Shown here: one piece after another, positions 1 through 8,263 of the stretch
Layout of the letters: every line of letters starts with the position of its first letter
Position numbering within the stretch: the stretch's first letter is position 1
IMG/VR virus record: IMGVR_UViG_3300027851_000016
Coordinates: 1 to 64,000 of that record
Strand: one strand, 5' to 3'
DNA: 64,000 bases
Origin: a virus
Translations under genes and position numbers: made by a program
The notes under the pieces: generated by a model
The model's input: only the letters and a program-made list of their open reading frames with translations
The model's database searches: none
Told to the model about the DNA's origin: nothing

Positions 1-1
1 T

Positions 2-1453
2 GCCGAAGGTGGGCGGGCCCTTGTGCTCGCCCACCGCGGCGAACTCCTGACGCAGGCCGCCGACAAGCTCGCGAAGACGACCGGCCTGCGCTGTGCCACC
101 GAGAAGGCGGAAGAGAGCTGTCTCGACAGCTGGTACCGCGTCGTCGTGGGGAGCGTCCAGACGCTCATGCGTCCGTCACGCCTGGAGCAGTTCGATCCGT
201 CGCACTTCGATACCATCGTGGTCGACGAGGCGCACCACGTGCTCGCTGAGAGCTATCAGCGGGTGCTCGACCACTTCTACGACGCCCGGGTGCTCGGCGT
301 GACGGCCACGCCCGACCGTGGCGACATGCGCAACCTTGGCAGCTACTTCGACTCACTCGCCTACGAGTACACCCTGCCGCGCGCCATCAAGGACGGCTAC
401 CTGTGCCGCATCGAAGCGCAGACCATCCCGCTCAAGCTCGACCTCACCGGAGTGGCCATCCAAAACGGCGACTTCCGCGCGGCTGACGTTGGTACCGCGC
501 TCGACCCGTACCTGCACCAGATAGCTGACGAGATGCTCGCTGCCGGATGCATAGAGCGGCGCAGCGTCGTGTTCCTGCCGCTCATCAAGACCTCGCAGAA
601 GTTCACGCAGATACTCGCCGATCGCGGCTTCCGCGCAGCCGAGGTCAACGGTGAGAGCACCGACCGCGCCGAGGTGCTCGCAGACTTCGAGGCGGGTCGC
701 TACGACGTGCTCTGCAACTCGATGCTTCTGACCGAAGGATGGGACTGCCCAGCGGTCGATTGCATCGTGGTGCTCAGGCCGACGAAGATCAGGAGTCTGT
801 ACGCTCAGATGGTGGGCCGTGGCACGCGACCGGCGCCTGGCAAGGATTCGCTGTTGCTGCTGGACTTCCTGTGGCACACGGAGCGCCACGAGCTCTGCCA
901 CCCCGCGCACCTCATCGCCGAGAGCACGGACGTTGCCGCCAAGATGACCGAGATCATCGAAGAGGCCGGATGCCCGGTCGACATCGAGGTCGTGGAAGTC
1001 CAAGCCGAGAGCGATGTCGTGTCCGAGCGTGAGGAAGCACTCGCCAAGACGCTCGCCGAGATGAAGCACCGCAAGCGCAAGCTCGTCGACCCGCTCCACT
1101 TCGAGATGTCCATCCAGGCCGAGGACCTCGCCAACTACGTTCCCGCGTTCGGGTGGGAGATGGCGCCGCCGTCCGAGAAGCAGACGGCCACGCTCGAGAA
1201 GCTCGGCATCCTGCCGGACGCGATCGAGTGCGCTGGCAAGGCGTCGCTCCTGCTCGACAGGCTCGACAAGCGCCGCCATGAGGGACTCACCACACCCAAG
1301 CAGATCCGCTTCCTCGAGCAGAAGGGCTTCAACCACGTCGGCACATGGAGCTTCGACGCGGCATCCAAGATGGTCGCGCGGATCTCGGCCAACGGCTGGA
1401 AGACGCCGCTCGGTGTGGATCCCCAGACATACGTACCGGAGGTGCAGCAATGA
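2..1453 (+). CDS. SF2 DEAD/DEAH-type helicase, 5' end outside window
   Basis: The reading frame is open from the first base, so the N-terminus including Walker A lies upstream. GTG at 23 is only an internal codon. Visible SF2 motifs in order are Ia-like VLAHRGELL, motif II DEAHHV, motif III GVTATPDRGD and motif VI QMVGRGTRPAPGK. This is therefore an ATP-dependent nucleic-acid translocase. The last ~170 residues form an extra C-terminal domain (PPSEKQTATLEKLGI, TTPKQIRFLEQKGF) of a kind often seen in phage-encoded helicases. It probably acts in phage replication or recombination, since HNH, primase and RusA genes follow. The stop overlaps the next start (ATGA). Confidence 0.9.
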   Translation, partial: AEGGRALVLAHRGELLTQAADKLAKTTGLRCATEKAEESCLDSWYRVVVGSVQTLMRPSRLEQFDPSHFDTIVVDEAHHVLAESYQRVLDHFYDARVLGVTATPDRGDMRNLGSYFDSLAYEYTLPRAIKDGYLCRIEAQTIPLKLDLTGVAIQNGDFRAADVGTALDPYLHQIADEMLAAGCIERRSVVFLPLIKTSQKFTQILADRGFRAAEVNGESTDRAEVLADFEAGRYDVLCNSMLLTEGWDCPAVDCIVVLRPTKIRSLYAQMVGRGTRPAPGKDSLLLLDFLWHTERHELCHPAHLIAESTDVAAKMTEIIEEAGCPVDIEVVEVQAESDVVSEREEALAKTLAEMKHRKRKLVDPLHFEMSIQAEDLANYVPAFGWEMAPPSEKQTATLEKLGILPDAIECAGKASLLLDRLDKRRHEGLTTPKQIRFLEQKGFNHVGTWSFDAASKMVARISANGWKTPLGVDPQTYVPEVQQ

Positions 1454-1683
1454 CCATGAACAAGCTTTCAGACTTGAACAACCACCTGTTCGCTCAGCTT
1501 GAGCGGCTTGGAGATGAGGGACTGACCGGCGACGGGCTCACACAGGAGATAGAGCGCGCACGTGCCGTCTCGTCAGTGGCCACACAGGTGATCGCGAACG
1601 GCACGCTCGTACTCAAGGCGGCGGCGTTTCAAGACGAGCGCATGACAGCCAACAAGTCACTCCCACCGATGCTGGAGGGCTAG
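1450..1683 (+). CDS. small phage protein of unknown function (77 aa)
   Basis: The ATG at 1450 overlaps the helicase stop, indicating translational coupling. The protein is acidic and probably helical, beginning MTMNKLSDLNNHLFAQLERL. Similar short proteins commonly sit beside replication genes in phages (recollection of the family, not a search). It has no cysteines or membrane segment, and no function can be assigned. Confidence 0.75.
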   Translation: MTMNKLSDLNNHLFAQLERLGDEGLTGDGLTQEIERARAVSSVATQVIANGTLVLKAAAFQDERMTANKSLPPMLEG

Positions 1684-1686
1684 ACG

Positions 1687-2328
1687 ATGGCGCAGACCGG
1701 CAGGATACCAGGCAGCAAGAACACGCGGTTCCACATATGGACACCCGAGGAGAAGTCGTACCTCGCCGAGATCGTTCCAGGCCGGGGCCACGCCGAGATA
1801 TGCGCCATGATGCGCGATCGCTTCGACTCCGATCTGGCGGACACGCAGATCAAGGGAGCCATTACGAGATTCGGTCTGAACACCGGGCGCACGGGCTACT
1901 TCGAGAAGGGCACTGTGCCGCCCAACAAGGGCCGCAAGGGATACTGCCCGCCTGGATGTGAGAAGGGCTGGTTCCCGAAGGGGAACATCGCCGCGAACCG
2001 CGTGGAGATCGGCACGGAGAAGCTCCGACAGGACGGTTACGTATGGGTGAAGGTCGCCGACGGCCAGAAGAACCGCAACTGGATCTCCAAGCACGTGCTC
2101 GCGTGGGAAGCCGCCAACGGTCCCGTACCGCCCGGCCACTGCGTGATGATCAAAGACGGCGACCCGCACAACGATTCGCTTGAGAACCTGCTGCTTATCA
2201 GCAAGAAGGACATCGTGCGGTTCAACCAGCTCAGGATGCCACGAGGCAGTGGCGGAGTGACCGAATCGGGCGTGCTTGTAGCGCGAGTCGCCAACGCGAT
2301 CGCAGAGGCGAAGCGGAGGGCATCATGA
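1687..2328 (+). CDS. HNH endonuclease
   Basis: The 213-residue protein has an N-terminal helical, probably DNA-binding part (FHIWTPEEKSYLAEIVPGR), then an HNH core in the C-terminal half. Core motifs are ISKHVLAWEAANG, PPGHCVMIKDGD and HNDSLENLLLIS. HNH nucleases of this layout are usually free-standing homing or phage nucleases that cut dsDNA with one divalent metal. It lies three bases after the preceding gene and overlaps the following one by four bases. Whether it is mobile or has a phage role cannot be told. Confidence 0.85.
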   Translation: MAQTGRIPGSKNTRFHIWTPEEKSYLAEIVPGRGHAEICAMMRDRFDSDLADTQIKGAITRFGLNTGRTGYFEKGTVPPNKGRKGYCPPGCEKGWFPKGNIAANRVEIGTEKLRQDGYVWVKVADGQKNRNWISKHVLAWEAANGPVPPGHCVMIKDGDPHNDSLENLLLISKKDIVRFNQLRMPRGSGGVTESGVLVARVANAIAEAKRRAS

Positions 2329-2570
2329 AGTGCTCGTGGGACTGCTCGAAGTATCGTGAGCGCCCTGATGCGGCGTGCGTCGGTGACGAGCAGCTGTGCC
2401 TGGCCGCCATCTGCATCGACGAGCGTCACCCCGACCGGGGCGACATGCCGCGCTGCACGCTCGCTACCGAATCGCGCGAATGGTGGCCGCTCCTGCGCAC
2501 CGGTGCGCTCGTGCTCCGAGGCGCTGAGTGCACCGCGAACGCGAAACCGCGACTGTTCGACATCTACTAG
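2325..2570 (+). CDS. cysteine-rich hypothetical protein (81 aa)
   Basis: The ATG at 2325 overlaps the HNH stop. The protein has six or seven cysteines (MKCSWDCSKY near the start, then further Cys through the middle), compatible with metal binding. I do not recognise a family. It belongs to the same + strand run of coupled genes. Confidence 0.65.
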   Translation: MKCSWDCSKYRERPDAACVGDEQLCLAAICIDERHPDRGDMPRCTLATESREWWPLLRTGALVLRGAECTANAKPRLFDIY

Positions 2571-2584
2571 AGAGGGAGGAAGAA

Positions 2585-2980
2585 ATGACGGACCTCGGCT
2601 GGATCACCGACGATGAGGAAGAAGCAGAGAGTCTCGAATATGAGATCAACATTGAGATCGACATCGGCATCGCCACCTGCCGCGTGTGCGGGTGCACCGA
2701 GAACGACCCCTGTCCCGGTGGATGCCACTGGGTGCCTGATCCAGAAGGCGACCTCTGCAGCGAGTGTGCCACCGGGATGTGGGCCATGCCTGACGGCCGC
2801 GTGCTGCACGTCGACAAGGGCCTCGGCGGGACGTATATGACGTTCCCCGCGAACTCACGCCACCGTGTGAAGTCCCCGAAGCTCCCCATGCGCGACACGC
2901 GCGAGGAAGCCCAAGCCGACCTGGACGAGTACGCCATCGCCAAGGGCGGACGCCGGAGGCTGGCGGTGCGACGTGGCTAG
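2585..2980 (+). CDS. acidic zinc-finger-like hypothetical protein (131 aa)
   Basis: I chose ATG 2585 because a strong purine-rich ribosome site (gagagggaggaagaa) ends just before it. A longer in-frame start at 2528 would overlap the previous gene. An acidic N-terminus (DDEEEAESLEYE) precedes a Cys cluster CRVCGCTENDPCPGGC followed by LCSECATG, a likely zinc site. Comparable CRVCGCT proteins are frequent in phages, but their role is unknown. Confidence 0.7.
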   Translation: MTDLGWITDDEEEAESLEYEINIEIDIGIATCRVCGCTENDPCPGGCHWVPDPEGDLCSECATGMWAMPDGRVLHVDKGLGGTYMTFPANSRHRVKSPKLPMRDTREEAQADLDEYAIAKGGRRRLAVRRG

Positions 2981-3500
2981 ATTCACCGGCTCCACCGTCG
3001 AGCTTCGCTCCGTCGAACCGCACTTCTCGGCTGAACGCGATGGGCGCAAGCCCAACACGCTTCGGCAGATGACCGATGCTGAGTACGCCGCGACGCTCGT
3101 GTGTGAGCGTGTGCGCATCGTCGGCCCTGATAGCGCTACGTTCGAGCGCGAGATCACATCGGTGGTCGACGTGAACGACGTGTTCGAGCTGGAGACGTGT
3201 GACCGGCTCGTGGTGATCTCGTGGAAGCACGACCCAAAGGGCGAGCGCGAGCAGGTACTCAAGACATGCCCAGTGTGCGGCAAGCCGTTCGACGCGACAG
3301 AGCGTCCGCCATCCTCTCTGTACTGCTCAAAGCGCTGCGCAACAGTGCAAGCGAAGCGCGAGTACAGGAAGCGCAAGAATGTAGCAGCAGCGAAGCCAGC
3401 ACTCGACGCCGATTGTGCCGCGTGCATCAGCGTCGGAGTCGACTTCTCCGAGACCTGCATGGGCAAGCCATGTCCGCATTGGAGGAGCCGCAATGTCTGA
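2973..3500 (+). CDS. hypothetical protein with zinc-ribbon-like Cys pairs (175 aa)
   Basis: GTG 2973 overlaps the preceding stop. Residues ~90-125 carry CPVCGKPF and LYCSKRCATVQAKREYRKRK, which resembles a treble-clef zinc finger with a basic tail. A second Cys group (CAACISVGVDFSETC) is at the C-terminus. Nucleic-acid binding is plausible from the zinc finger and basic stretch but is inference. The gene sits directly upstream of the primase-helicase and overlaps its start. Confidence 0.7.
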   Translation: MARFTGSTVELRSVEPHFSAERDGRKPNTLRQMTDAEYAATLVCERVRIVGPDSATFEREITSVVDVNDVFELETCDRLVVISWKHDPKGEREQVLKTCPVCGKPFDATERPPSSLYCSKRCATVQAKREYRKRKNVAAAKPALDADCAACISVGVDFSETCMGKPCPHWRSRNV

Positions 3501-5793
3501 TCGCGAGACTGATCTGCTCGAGGTGCTCGACGCGATCGACCCGGCGTCATGCAGCTACGAGGAGTGGGCGCAGATCGGGATGGGCCTCAAGCACGAGGGC
3601 CACACCGCATCGGACTGGGACAGGTGGTCACAGCGTGACCACAAGCGATACCACGCCGGGGAGTGCTTCCGGAAGTGGGACACGTTCCGCGGCTCAGACA
3701 AGCCCGTGACCGGCGGCACCATCGTCGCGATCGCACGTGACCACGGCTGGAGGCCGCCTGCTCGTGACACCGGCTACGCACTGGATTGGGACAGCGTCAT
3801 CGGCCCCCGCGAGGACAAGCGCGCCATCGTCGCCGACGTAGCATGGGTCGAGGGCGAGGACATCCCGGAGCCGGACGACGCGGCGTGGGACGCCACCGGA
3901 GAGCTCATCCGGTATCTGGAGACGCTGTTCGAGGCCGGGGAGAACGTCGGCTACGTGACCGGCTCATGGGAGAAGGACGGCCGGTTCCTGCCGAAGAAGG
4001 GCAACTACGACAGGACCGCGGGCGAGCTCATCCACGAGCTTTCCAAGAGCCGGGACTTCGGCCGCGTGTTCGGCGACTTCGACGAGGCCGTGGGCGCGTG
4101 GATCCGCTTCAACCCGCTCGATGGTCGCGGCGTGAAGAACGAGAACGTGACAGAGTTCAGGTACGCGCTCGTCGAATCAGACGACATGCCAATCGCCAAG
4201 CAGAACGCCATCATCCGCGAGCTTGAGCTACCGGTAGCCGCACTCGTGCACTCGGGCGGCAAGAGCCTGCACGCCATCGTGCGGGTGGACGCCCCTGACT
4301 ACGACGAGTACCGCAAGCGCGTCGACTACCTGTACGACTTCTGCAAGAAGAACAAGCTCGAGCTCGACACCCAGAACAAGAACCCCTCCAGGCTATCCAG
4401 GATGCCCGGTGTGACGCGCAACGGACACAAACAGTTCCTGGTGGCCACGAACATCGGCAAGGCGAACTGGGCCGAGTGGCGTGCGTGGGTGGACGAAGCC
4501 GAGGACGTGCTGCCGGTCGATGTGACGGACTTCTCTGATGAGTGGGACGAGGATATCCCGACAGAGGCGTCGGTCATCGACGGCATGCTCGCTCAGAACG
4601 AGAAGATGATGCTGGCCGGTCCTTCCAAGGCGGGCAAAACGGTCGCGTTGCTGGAGCTCGCATGCGCGGTCGCGAGCGGCGGCACGTGGTTCGGGGCGAA
4701 GTGTGCGCAAGGCGACGCGCTCTTCGTGAACTTCGAACTCAAGCGCGAGAGCAGGATCCGCCGCGTGAAGCAGATATACGAGGCGTGCGGGTACTCGCGG
4801 GAAAGCGCCGGCCGCCTGCACTTCCTTGACCTGCGCGGGCACTCGGCGCCGCTTCAGCAGCTCATCTCCAAGATCGTGCGCCAGACGGTCAAGTACCAGT
4901 GCTCGCTTCTCGTACTCGACCCCATCTACAAGATCATGCAGGGCGACGAGAACAACGCCGAGGCCGTGGGCGCGTTCTGCAACCAGCTCGACAGCCTGGG
5001 CAGACAGCTCGGGTGCTCGATCGTATACTGCCACCACTACTCAAAGGGGCAGCAGGGCCAGAAGTCATCGATGGACCGTGCGAGCGGTAGCGGCGTGTTC
5101 GCTCGCGACGCCGACGCACTCCTGGCGATGACCGAGCTCGAGGTCACCAAGGAGATACTGGCGGCGTACGTGAACCACTCCGAGTGCGCGTTCATCCCGC
5201 GCTGGCTCGAGGAGCACGGGCATGCAGGCGTGCTCGACGATGTGCCGCAGGACACGCTGGTGGTCGCCACGGCGCTCCGTACGGCGCTCGTTGAGCTTCT
5301 CCCGAACAAGGCCATGAACGCGCTCATAGCGGCACTCGACGAGCTCAACGAGGCCGTCTCAAAGGCGAGCGCATACCGCATCGAATCCACGCTCAGGGAC
5401 TTCGCGCCTCACCCGCCTGTCAACGTCTGGTACAGGTTCCCGGTGCACGAGGTGGACACCGTTGGGATCCTCGCGGACGCACAGATCAAGGACCTCATCG
5501 ACCCGGTGAAGAAGGCGAAGGCGGTCCAGTCAAGCATACGGGCGAGCAGGAAAGAGGTCGCCGAGATGCGGGAGCTCGAATCCATCAGGAGCGCGATCGA
5601 CAACGCGAACCTTGGCGAGCCCCCGACAGTGCGTCAGGCGATGGAGTACCTCGGGCTCGACGCGTCCGATGAGGCGGCGAAGAAGAGGTTCAAGCGGAAG
5701 CTCCCGAGCATCGATCACGAGATCGTGTGCGTCGACACGTCACAGAATCTGTACGTCATCAAGCCGAAAGCAGGTGCACATCATGGTGGGTAG
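3493..5793 (+). CDS. primase / RepA-type hexameric helicase fusion
   Basis: Start ATG 3493 is preceded by ggaggag; the frame also has an upstream ATG at 3415 inside the previous gene. The 766-residue protein has three parts. Residues ~8-90 resemble the PriCT-2 primase-associated domain (SYEEWAQIGMGLKHEG). Residues ~140-330 look like an archaeo-eukaryotic-type primase (acidic ESDD near 228, HSGGKSLH near 253, then NPSRLSRMPGVTRNG). Residues ~360-620 form a RecA-fold ATPase of the RepA/AAA_25 type, with Walker A GPSKAGKT at 376-383 and Walker B LLVLDP around Asp476. It probably unwinds and primes an origin, and iteron-like repeats begin at its stop codon. Confidence 0.85.
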   Translation: MSDRETDLLEVLDAIDPASCSYEEWAQIGMGLKHEGHTASDWDRWSQRDHKRYHAGECFRKWDTFRGSDKPVTGGTIVAIARDHGWRPPARDTGYALDWDSVIGPREDKRAIVADVAWVEGEDIPEPDDAAWDATGELIRYLETLFEAGENVGYVTGSWEKDGRFLPKKGNYDRTAGELIHELSKSRDFGRVFGDFDEAVGAWIRFNPLDGRGVKNENVTEFRYALVESDDMPIAKQNAIIRELELPVAALVHSGGKSLHAIVRVDAPDYDEYRKRVDYLYDFCKKNKLELDTQNKNPSRLSRMPGVTRNGHKQFLVATNIGKANWAEWRAWVDEAEDVLPVDVTDFSDEWDEDIPTEASVIDGMLAQNEKMMLAGPSKAGKTVALLELACAVASGGTWFGAKCAQGDALFVNFELKRESRIRRVKQIYEACGYSRESAGRLHFLDLRGHSAPLQQLISKIVRQTVKYQCSLLVLDPIYKIMQGDENNAEAVGAFCNQLDSLGRQLGCSIVYCHHYSKGQQGQKSSMDRASGSGVFARDADALLAMTELEVTKEILAAYVNHSECAFIPRWLEEHGHAGVLDDVPQDTLVVATALRTALVELLPNKAMNALIAALDELNEAVSKASAYRIESTLRDFAPHPPVNVWYRFPVHEVDTVGILADAQIKDLIDPVKKAKAVQSSIRASRKEVAEMRELESIRSAIDNANLGEPPTVRQAMEYLGLDASDEAAKKRFKRKLPSIDHEIVCVDTSQNLYVIKPKAGAHHGG

Positions 5794-5870
5794 GACAGTG
5801 GGTAGGACAGTGTGTCGTACCCCGGGGGTAGGACAGGGTAGGACATACCCCGTCCGACGGGGGTCGGACA
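5788..5870 (+). repeat. iteron-like GGGTAGGACA repeats, candidate origin
   Basis: Four exact copies of GGGTAGGACA lie at 5788-5797, 5800-5809, 5826-5835 and 5836-5845. A one-mismatch copy (GGGTCGGACA) is at 5861-5870 and a one-mismatch inverted copy (TGTCGTACCC) at 5813-5822. The first overlaps the stop codon of the primase-helicase. Clustered short repeats next to a replication initiator are typical of iteron origins. The function is inferred. Confidence 0.65.
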
Positions 5871-6018
5871 ACCCCCCTACTACAAGTAGTAGGTGTGTCG
5901 TGCACACCCCCCCAGGGGTGGGGGTCGGGCCGGGCTGCGCCCGACACCTCCACCCCCAGGGAGGCGGTGCACTCCCGCGCCGCCTGTACGACCGTCGGTC
6001 AAAGCGAGGTGCAGACCG
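5871..6018. other. non-coding GC-rich hairpin region before rusA-like gene
   Basis: No gene is supported here. Visible inverted repeats are CTACTAC/GTAGTAG at 5877-5883 and 5886-5892, ACCCCC/GGGGGT arms around 5905-5925, and GTCGGGC/GCCCGAC at 5924-5930 and 5939-5945. With the repeats just upstream this may be part of an origin or a regulatory leader. No poly-T follows the hairpins, so a classical terminator is unlikely. Confidence 0.5.
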
Positions 6019-6426
6019 ATGACGATCGAGTTCTTCATGCCGATGGTGCCGCCGACGATGACGCATCAGGACAAGCAACTCGCGGTGAAGAAAGCCGGCC
6101 GGCCGGTGATGTTCGACTCGGCAGAGCTCAAGGCGGTCCGGGTGAAGCTCCGTGACCATCTGGGACCGCATGTCGGCGGCCTGAGACTCAGCGGAGCGTT
6201 GAGGCTGATGGCCAAGTGGTGTTGGCCGTGTGATGGCACCGGGCATGTGAACGGCGAGTACCACACCGACAAGCCCGACACGGACAACGTGGCCAAGACG
6301 CTCAAGGACGCGATGGAGGACGTGGGAGCGTTCGCGATAGGCGACCAGCAAGTGGCGAGCGACATCACCGAGAAGTTCTGGGCGGACGTGCCAGGGATCT
6401 ACGTGAGACTGGAGGAGCTGACATGA
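6019..6426 (+). CDS. RusA-family Holliday junction resolvase
   Basis: I chose ATG 6019, which gives 135 residues, the usual RusA size. The in-frame start at 5893 would translate the GC-rich hairpin tract into low-complexity Pro/Arg sequence. The C-terminal half has the family signature KPDTDNVAKTLKDAMEDVG, whose aspartates bind the catalytic metal, followed by IGDQQVASDITEKFW. RusA dimers cut four-way DNA junctions during recombination or before packaging. The stop overlaps the next ATG. Confidence 0.85.
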   Translation: MTIEFFMPMVPPTMTHQDKQLAVKKAGRPVMFDSAELKAVRVKLRDHLGPHVGGLRLSGALRLMAKWCWPCDGTGHVNGEYHTDKPDTDNVAKTLKDAMEDVGAFAIGDQQVASDITEKFWADVPGIYVRLEELT

Positions 6427-6614
6427 CGGGGCTGTTCCCGAGGACACCCGATGAGGCGCACGAGCATCTGGGGCGCGTGCTCGACAACGAGCGGAAGATG
6501 CGCAAGCTGATGCGCTCGCAGAAGCCGGACGAGTACGCATACTGGACGAAGCGGATCGCCGAGATGGACGAAGCGCTTGAGTGCCTCGAGGTGCTGAAGC
6601 CGGTGCAGCGATGA
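6423..6614 (+). CDS. small hypothetical protein (63 aa)
   Basis: ATG 6423 overlaps the RusA-like stop (ATGA). The highly charged, probably all-helical protein (ERKMRKLMRSQKPDEYAYW) has no recognised family. The gene belongs to the coupled cluster through 8.26 kb. Confidence 0.6.
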   Translation: MTGLFPRTPDEAHEHLGRVLDNERKMRKLMRSQKPDEYAYWTKRIAEMDEALECLEVLKPVQR

Positions 6615-6811
6615 GCGACGTGCTGCTGTGCCGCACGTGTCGATCGTGGAACAACTATCGAGCGGCATTTCCGGATGCGATTGACCCAGGCTGTAAGCGC
6701 ATCTGCGACAAAGGCCACGAGACGCACGCCGATAGCTGGAAGCCGTGCTGGATGCCTCGGACACCAAAGCAGCTTGCACAAGAAGCGAACGATGAGGGGA
6801 GGCTGTTCTGA
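6611..6811 (+). CDS. small Cys-containing hypothetical protein (66 aa)
   Basis: ATG 6611 overlaps the previous stop. Cysteines in LLCRTCRSW, GCKRICDKG and KPCWMP suggest a small zinc-binding fold. I recognise no family. It shares its first residues (MSDV) with the next gene, but no wider similarity is visible. Confidence 0.6.
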   Translation: MSDVLLCRTCRSWNNYRAAFPDAIDPGCKRICDKGHETHADSWKPCWMPRTPKQLAQEANDEGRLF

Positions 6812-7149
6812 TGAGCGACGTTTACGAGATGGCGAAGGTGCTTGCCGGAAACCGGAAGGTGAGTGCAACAGCGGCAGACTACGGCACGATGTCGACCGCC
6901 GAGTTCGTGGAGGGCGTGTTCTCAACGAACGACCGGGACACTGCGCGTGATGTGCTCGTGAAGGTGATCGACACCGAGCGCAAGCGTGGCGACTTCTTCC
7001 GTGACGCGCTCGACGCGCTCCACGAGTGTCCACCCGTACACCTGGATTACCCGTGCAAGGGCCGCAAGGGGAAGCCGTGTCCATACGAGGGCGACGATGG
7101 CATCGACTACGCCGCCTGTTGGGACGAAGTAGAGAGGCGGCAGCGATGA
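6811..7149 (+). CDS. hypothetical protein, paralogue copy A1 (112 aa)
   Basis: ATG 6811 overlaps the preceding stop. The C-terminal half (RGDFFRDALDALHECP, YPCKGRKGKPCPYEG, DYAACWDEVERRQR) is clearly paralogous to the gene at 7779-8111. Conserved cysteines may bind metal. The pair flanks another duplicated pair (7146 and 7451), giving the order A1-B1-B2-A2. Function is unknown. Confidence 0.65.
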   Translation: MSDVYEMAKVLAGNRKVSATAADYGTMSTAEFVEGVFSTNDRDTARDVLVKVIDTERKRGDFFRDALDALHECPPVHLDYPCKGRKGKPCPYEGDDGIDYAACWDEVERRQR

Positions 7150-7150
7150 G
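7104..7150 (+). repeat. 47-base exact repeat, copy 1
   Basis: These 47 bases are identical to 8066-8112. They cover the last codons of paralogue A1 and the start of the following gene, including the aggcgg ribosome-site region and the ATGAG junction. Identity at base level over a gene end suggests recent duplication or gene conversion. Confidence 0.85.
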
Positions 7151-7454
7151 CATCCTGACCGACCTGCGTGCGGCGTTGGAGGCGAAGCATGAGGCGATTA
7201 GACGCTGCCAGCAAGACCATTGCGAAGCTGCCCTTAGCGAGATGGCATACCTTGAGCTGTACTCAGCGCTCGGGACGTACCGCAAGCTTCGCACCGACGA
7301 CACCATCCGAGCCCTGCTCGACGTGGCAGAGGCGGCAGAGCGTGAGCCGAGATGCCCGTTCTGTAGCGCATTCCGCAACATGCGAGGGGTAGAGCGCAAG
7401 CCGCATCTAGCCGACTGCCCGCTCGCCCCACTTGTGAAGGAGCGTGGACTGTGA
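7146..7454 (+). CDS. hypothetical protein, paralogue copy B1 (102 aa)
   Basis: ATG 7146 overlaps the A1 stop. It begins MSILTDLRAALEA, has DDTIRALLDVAEAAE in the middle and ends LAPLVKERGL. All three segments have counterparts in the adjacent gene at 7451, so the two are tandem paralogues. A CPFCSAF motif is present only here. Function is unknown. Confidence 0.65.
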   Translation: MSILTDLRAALEAKHEAIRRCQQDHCEAALSEMAYLELYSALGTYRKLRTDDTIRALLDVAEAAEREPRCPFCSAFRNMRGVERKPHLADCPLAPLVKERGL

Positions 7455-7786
7455 GCATCCTACCCGACCTCGAAGCGGCGTTGGATGCTTGGCTCGAAGC
7501 GGAGGACGCCTATCTGACGTATGACCGTGCCGACATCGTTGAGCTGGCCCGTCGCCTCGATAGCAAGATGAGTGCGAGGTCAGTACTCGTGTCGCGTCTC
7601 CTCACCGACGACACCATCGCCGCACTCATAGCGGTGGCACGGGCGGCAGACGAACTGTCCTGCATCGTCATCGAGAAGTCGCTTAACCTCGACTGGGAGT
7701 ACCCGAGAGGGATGTGCAAGGGGTGTGAGCAAGAAGCACTCTGCGCCGCCCTCGAACCACTCGTGAAGGAGGCCGACGATGAGTGA
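7451..7786 (+). CDS. hypothetical protein, paralogue copy B2 (111 aa)
   Basis: GTG 7451 overlaps the B1 stop. MSILPDLEAALDAW, DDTIAALIAVARAAD and LEPLVKEADDE match corresponding parts of B1. A CKGCEQEALC motif replaces the CPFC of B1. Function is unknown; it is probably helical. Confidence 0.65.
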   Translation: MSILPDLEAALDAWLEAEDAYLTYDRADIVELARRLDSKMSARSVLVSRLLTDDTIAALIAVARAADELSCIVIEKSLNLDWEYPRGMCKGCEQEALCAALEPLVKEADDE

Positions 7787-8111
7787 CCGCATAGACGAGT
7801 TGGTGGAGACAGTGAGAACGGCGTGTGAGGTCATTGATGACGAGGGTTCGACCCCGTCGCGGCCTTGCACGGTGTACGGCGATGCTCTCACCGAACTCGC
7901 CACCATCGCACGCGAGAACGCTGCCGAAGCCGACATCCAGCGCAAGCGTGCCGACTTCTTCCGCGACCAGCTCGACGCGCTCAACGGGTGTCCGACCGGC
8001 GACGACTATCCGTGCAAGGACCGCAAGGGTGAGCCGTGTCCATACCTTACCGACGCGGGCATCCCCGACTACGCCGCCTGTTGGGACGAAGTAGAGAGGC
8101 GGCAGCGATGA
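7779..8111 (+). CDS. hypothetical protein, paralogue copy A2 (110 aa)
   Basis: ATG 7779 overlaps B2 by eight bases. The C-terminal half (RADFFRDQLDALNGCP, YPCKDRKGEPCPYLT, DYAACWDEVERRQR) matches A1, while the N-terminal halves differ. The last 47 bases including the gene junction are identical to A1. Function is unknown. Confidence 0.65.
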   Translation: MSDRIDELVETVRTACEVIDDEGSTPSRPCTVYGDALTELATIARENAAEADIQRKRADFFRDQLDALNGCPTGDDYPCKDRKGEPCPYLTDAGIPDYAACWDEVERRQR

Positions 8112-8112
8112 G
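8066..8112 (+). repeat. 47-base exact repeat, copy 2
   Basis: This is identical to 7104-7150; it ends at the ATGAG that starts the next gene. See copy 1. Confidence 0.85.
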
Positions 8113-8263
8113 TGAGCTACTGACCGAGATGCTGAAGGTTGGGCTGCTGCTCATCGAGGTGCTTGTAGTGGTGTGGCTGCTTGGCAGGAATGAGAAGACC
8201 ATCGTACGCGTGCTGGACTTCGTGACACGCAGCTTGTTCGGGGGAGGACAAGATGGGCGCTGA
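8108..8263 (+). CDS. small single-pass membrane protein (51 aa)
   Basis: ATG 8108 overlaps the A2 stop within the 47-base repeat. One hydrophobic segment (LLLIEVLVVVWLLG, residues ~12-26) is followed by a charged tail, predicting a single membrane span. No holin-type neighbours are present, so a lysis role is not supported. Confidence 0.6.
   Translation: MSELLTEMLKVGLLLIEVLVVVWLLGRNEKTIVRVLDFVTRSLFGGGQDGR

Noticed and set aside
353-1450. Long antisense ORFs across the window, e.g. 353-1450, 9885-11456, 29089-30849, 41242-42768 and 60181-62016 on the minus strand
   Set aside because: They mirror recognised + strand genes, have Arg/His/Ser/Leu-rich compositions typical of G+C-rich shadow frames, and lack consistent ribosome sites.
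5740-6654. Minus-strand 304-aa ORF over the origin-like region
   Set aside because: It is antisense to the RusA-like gene and reads hairpin DNA as low-complexity sequence; no start context supports it.
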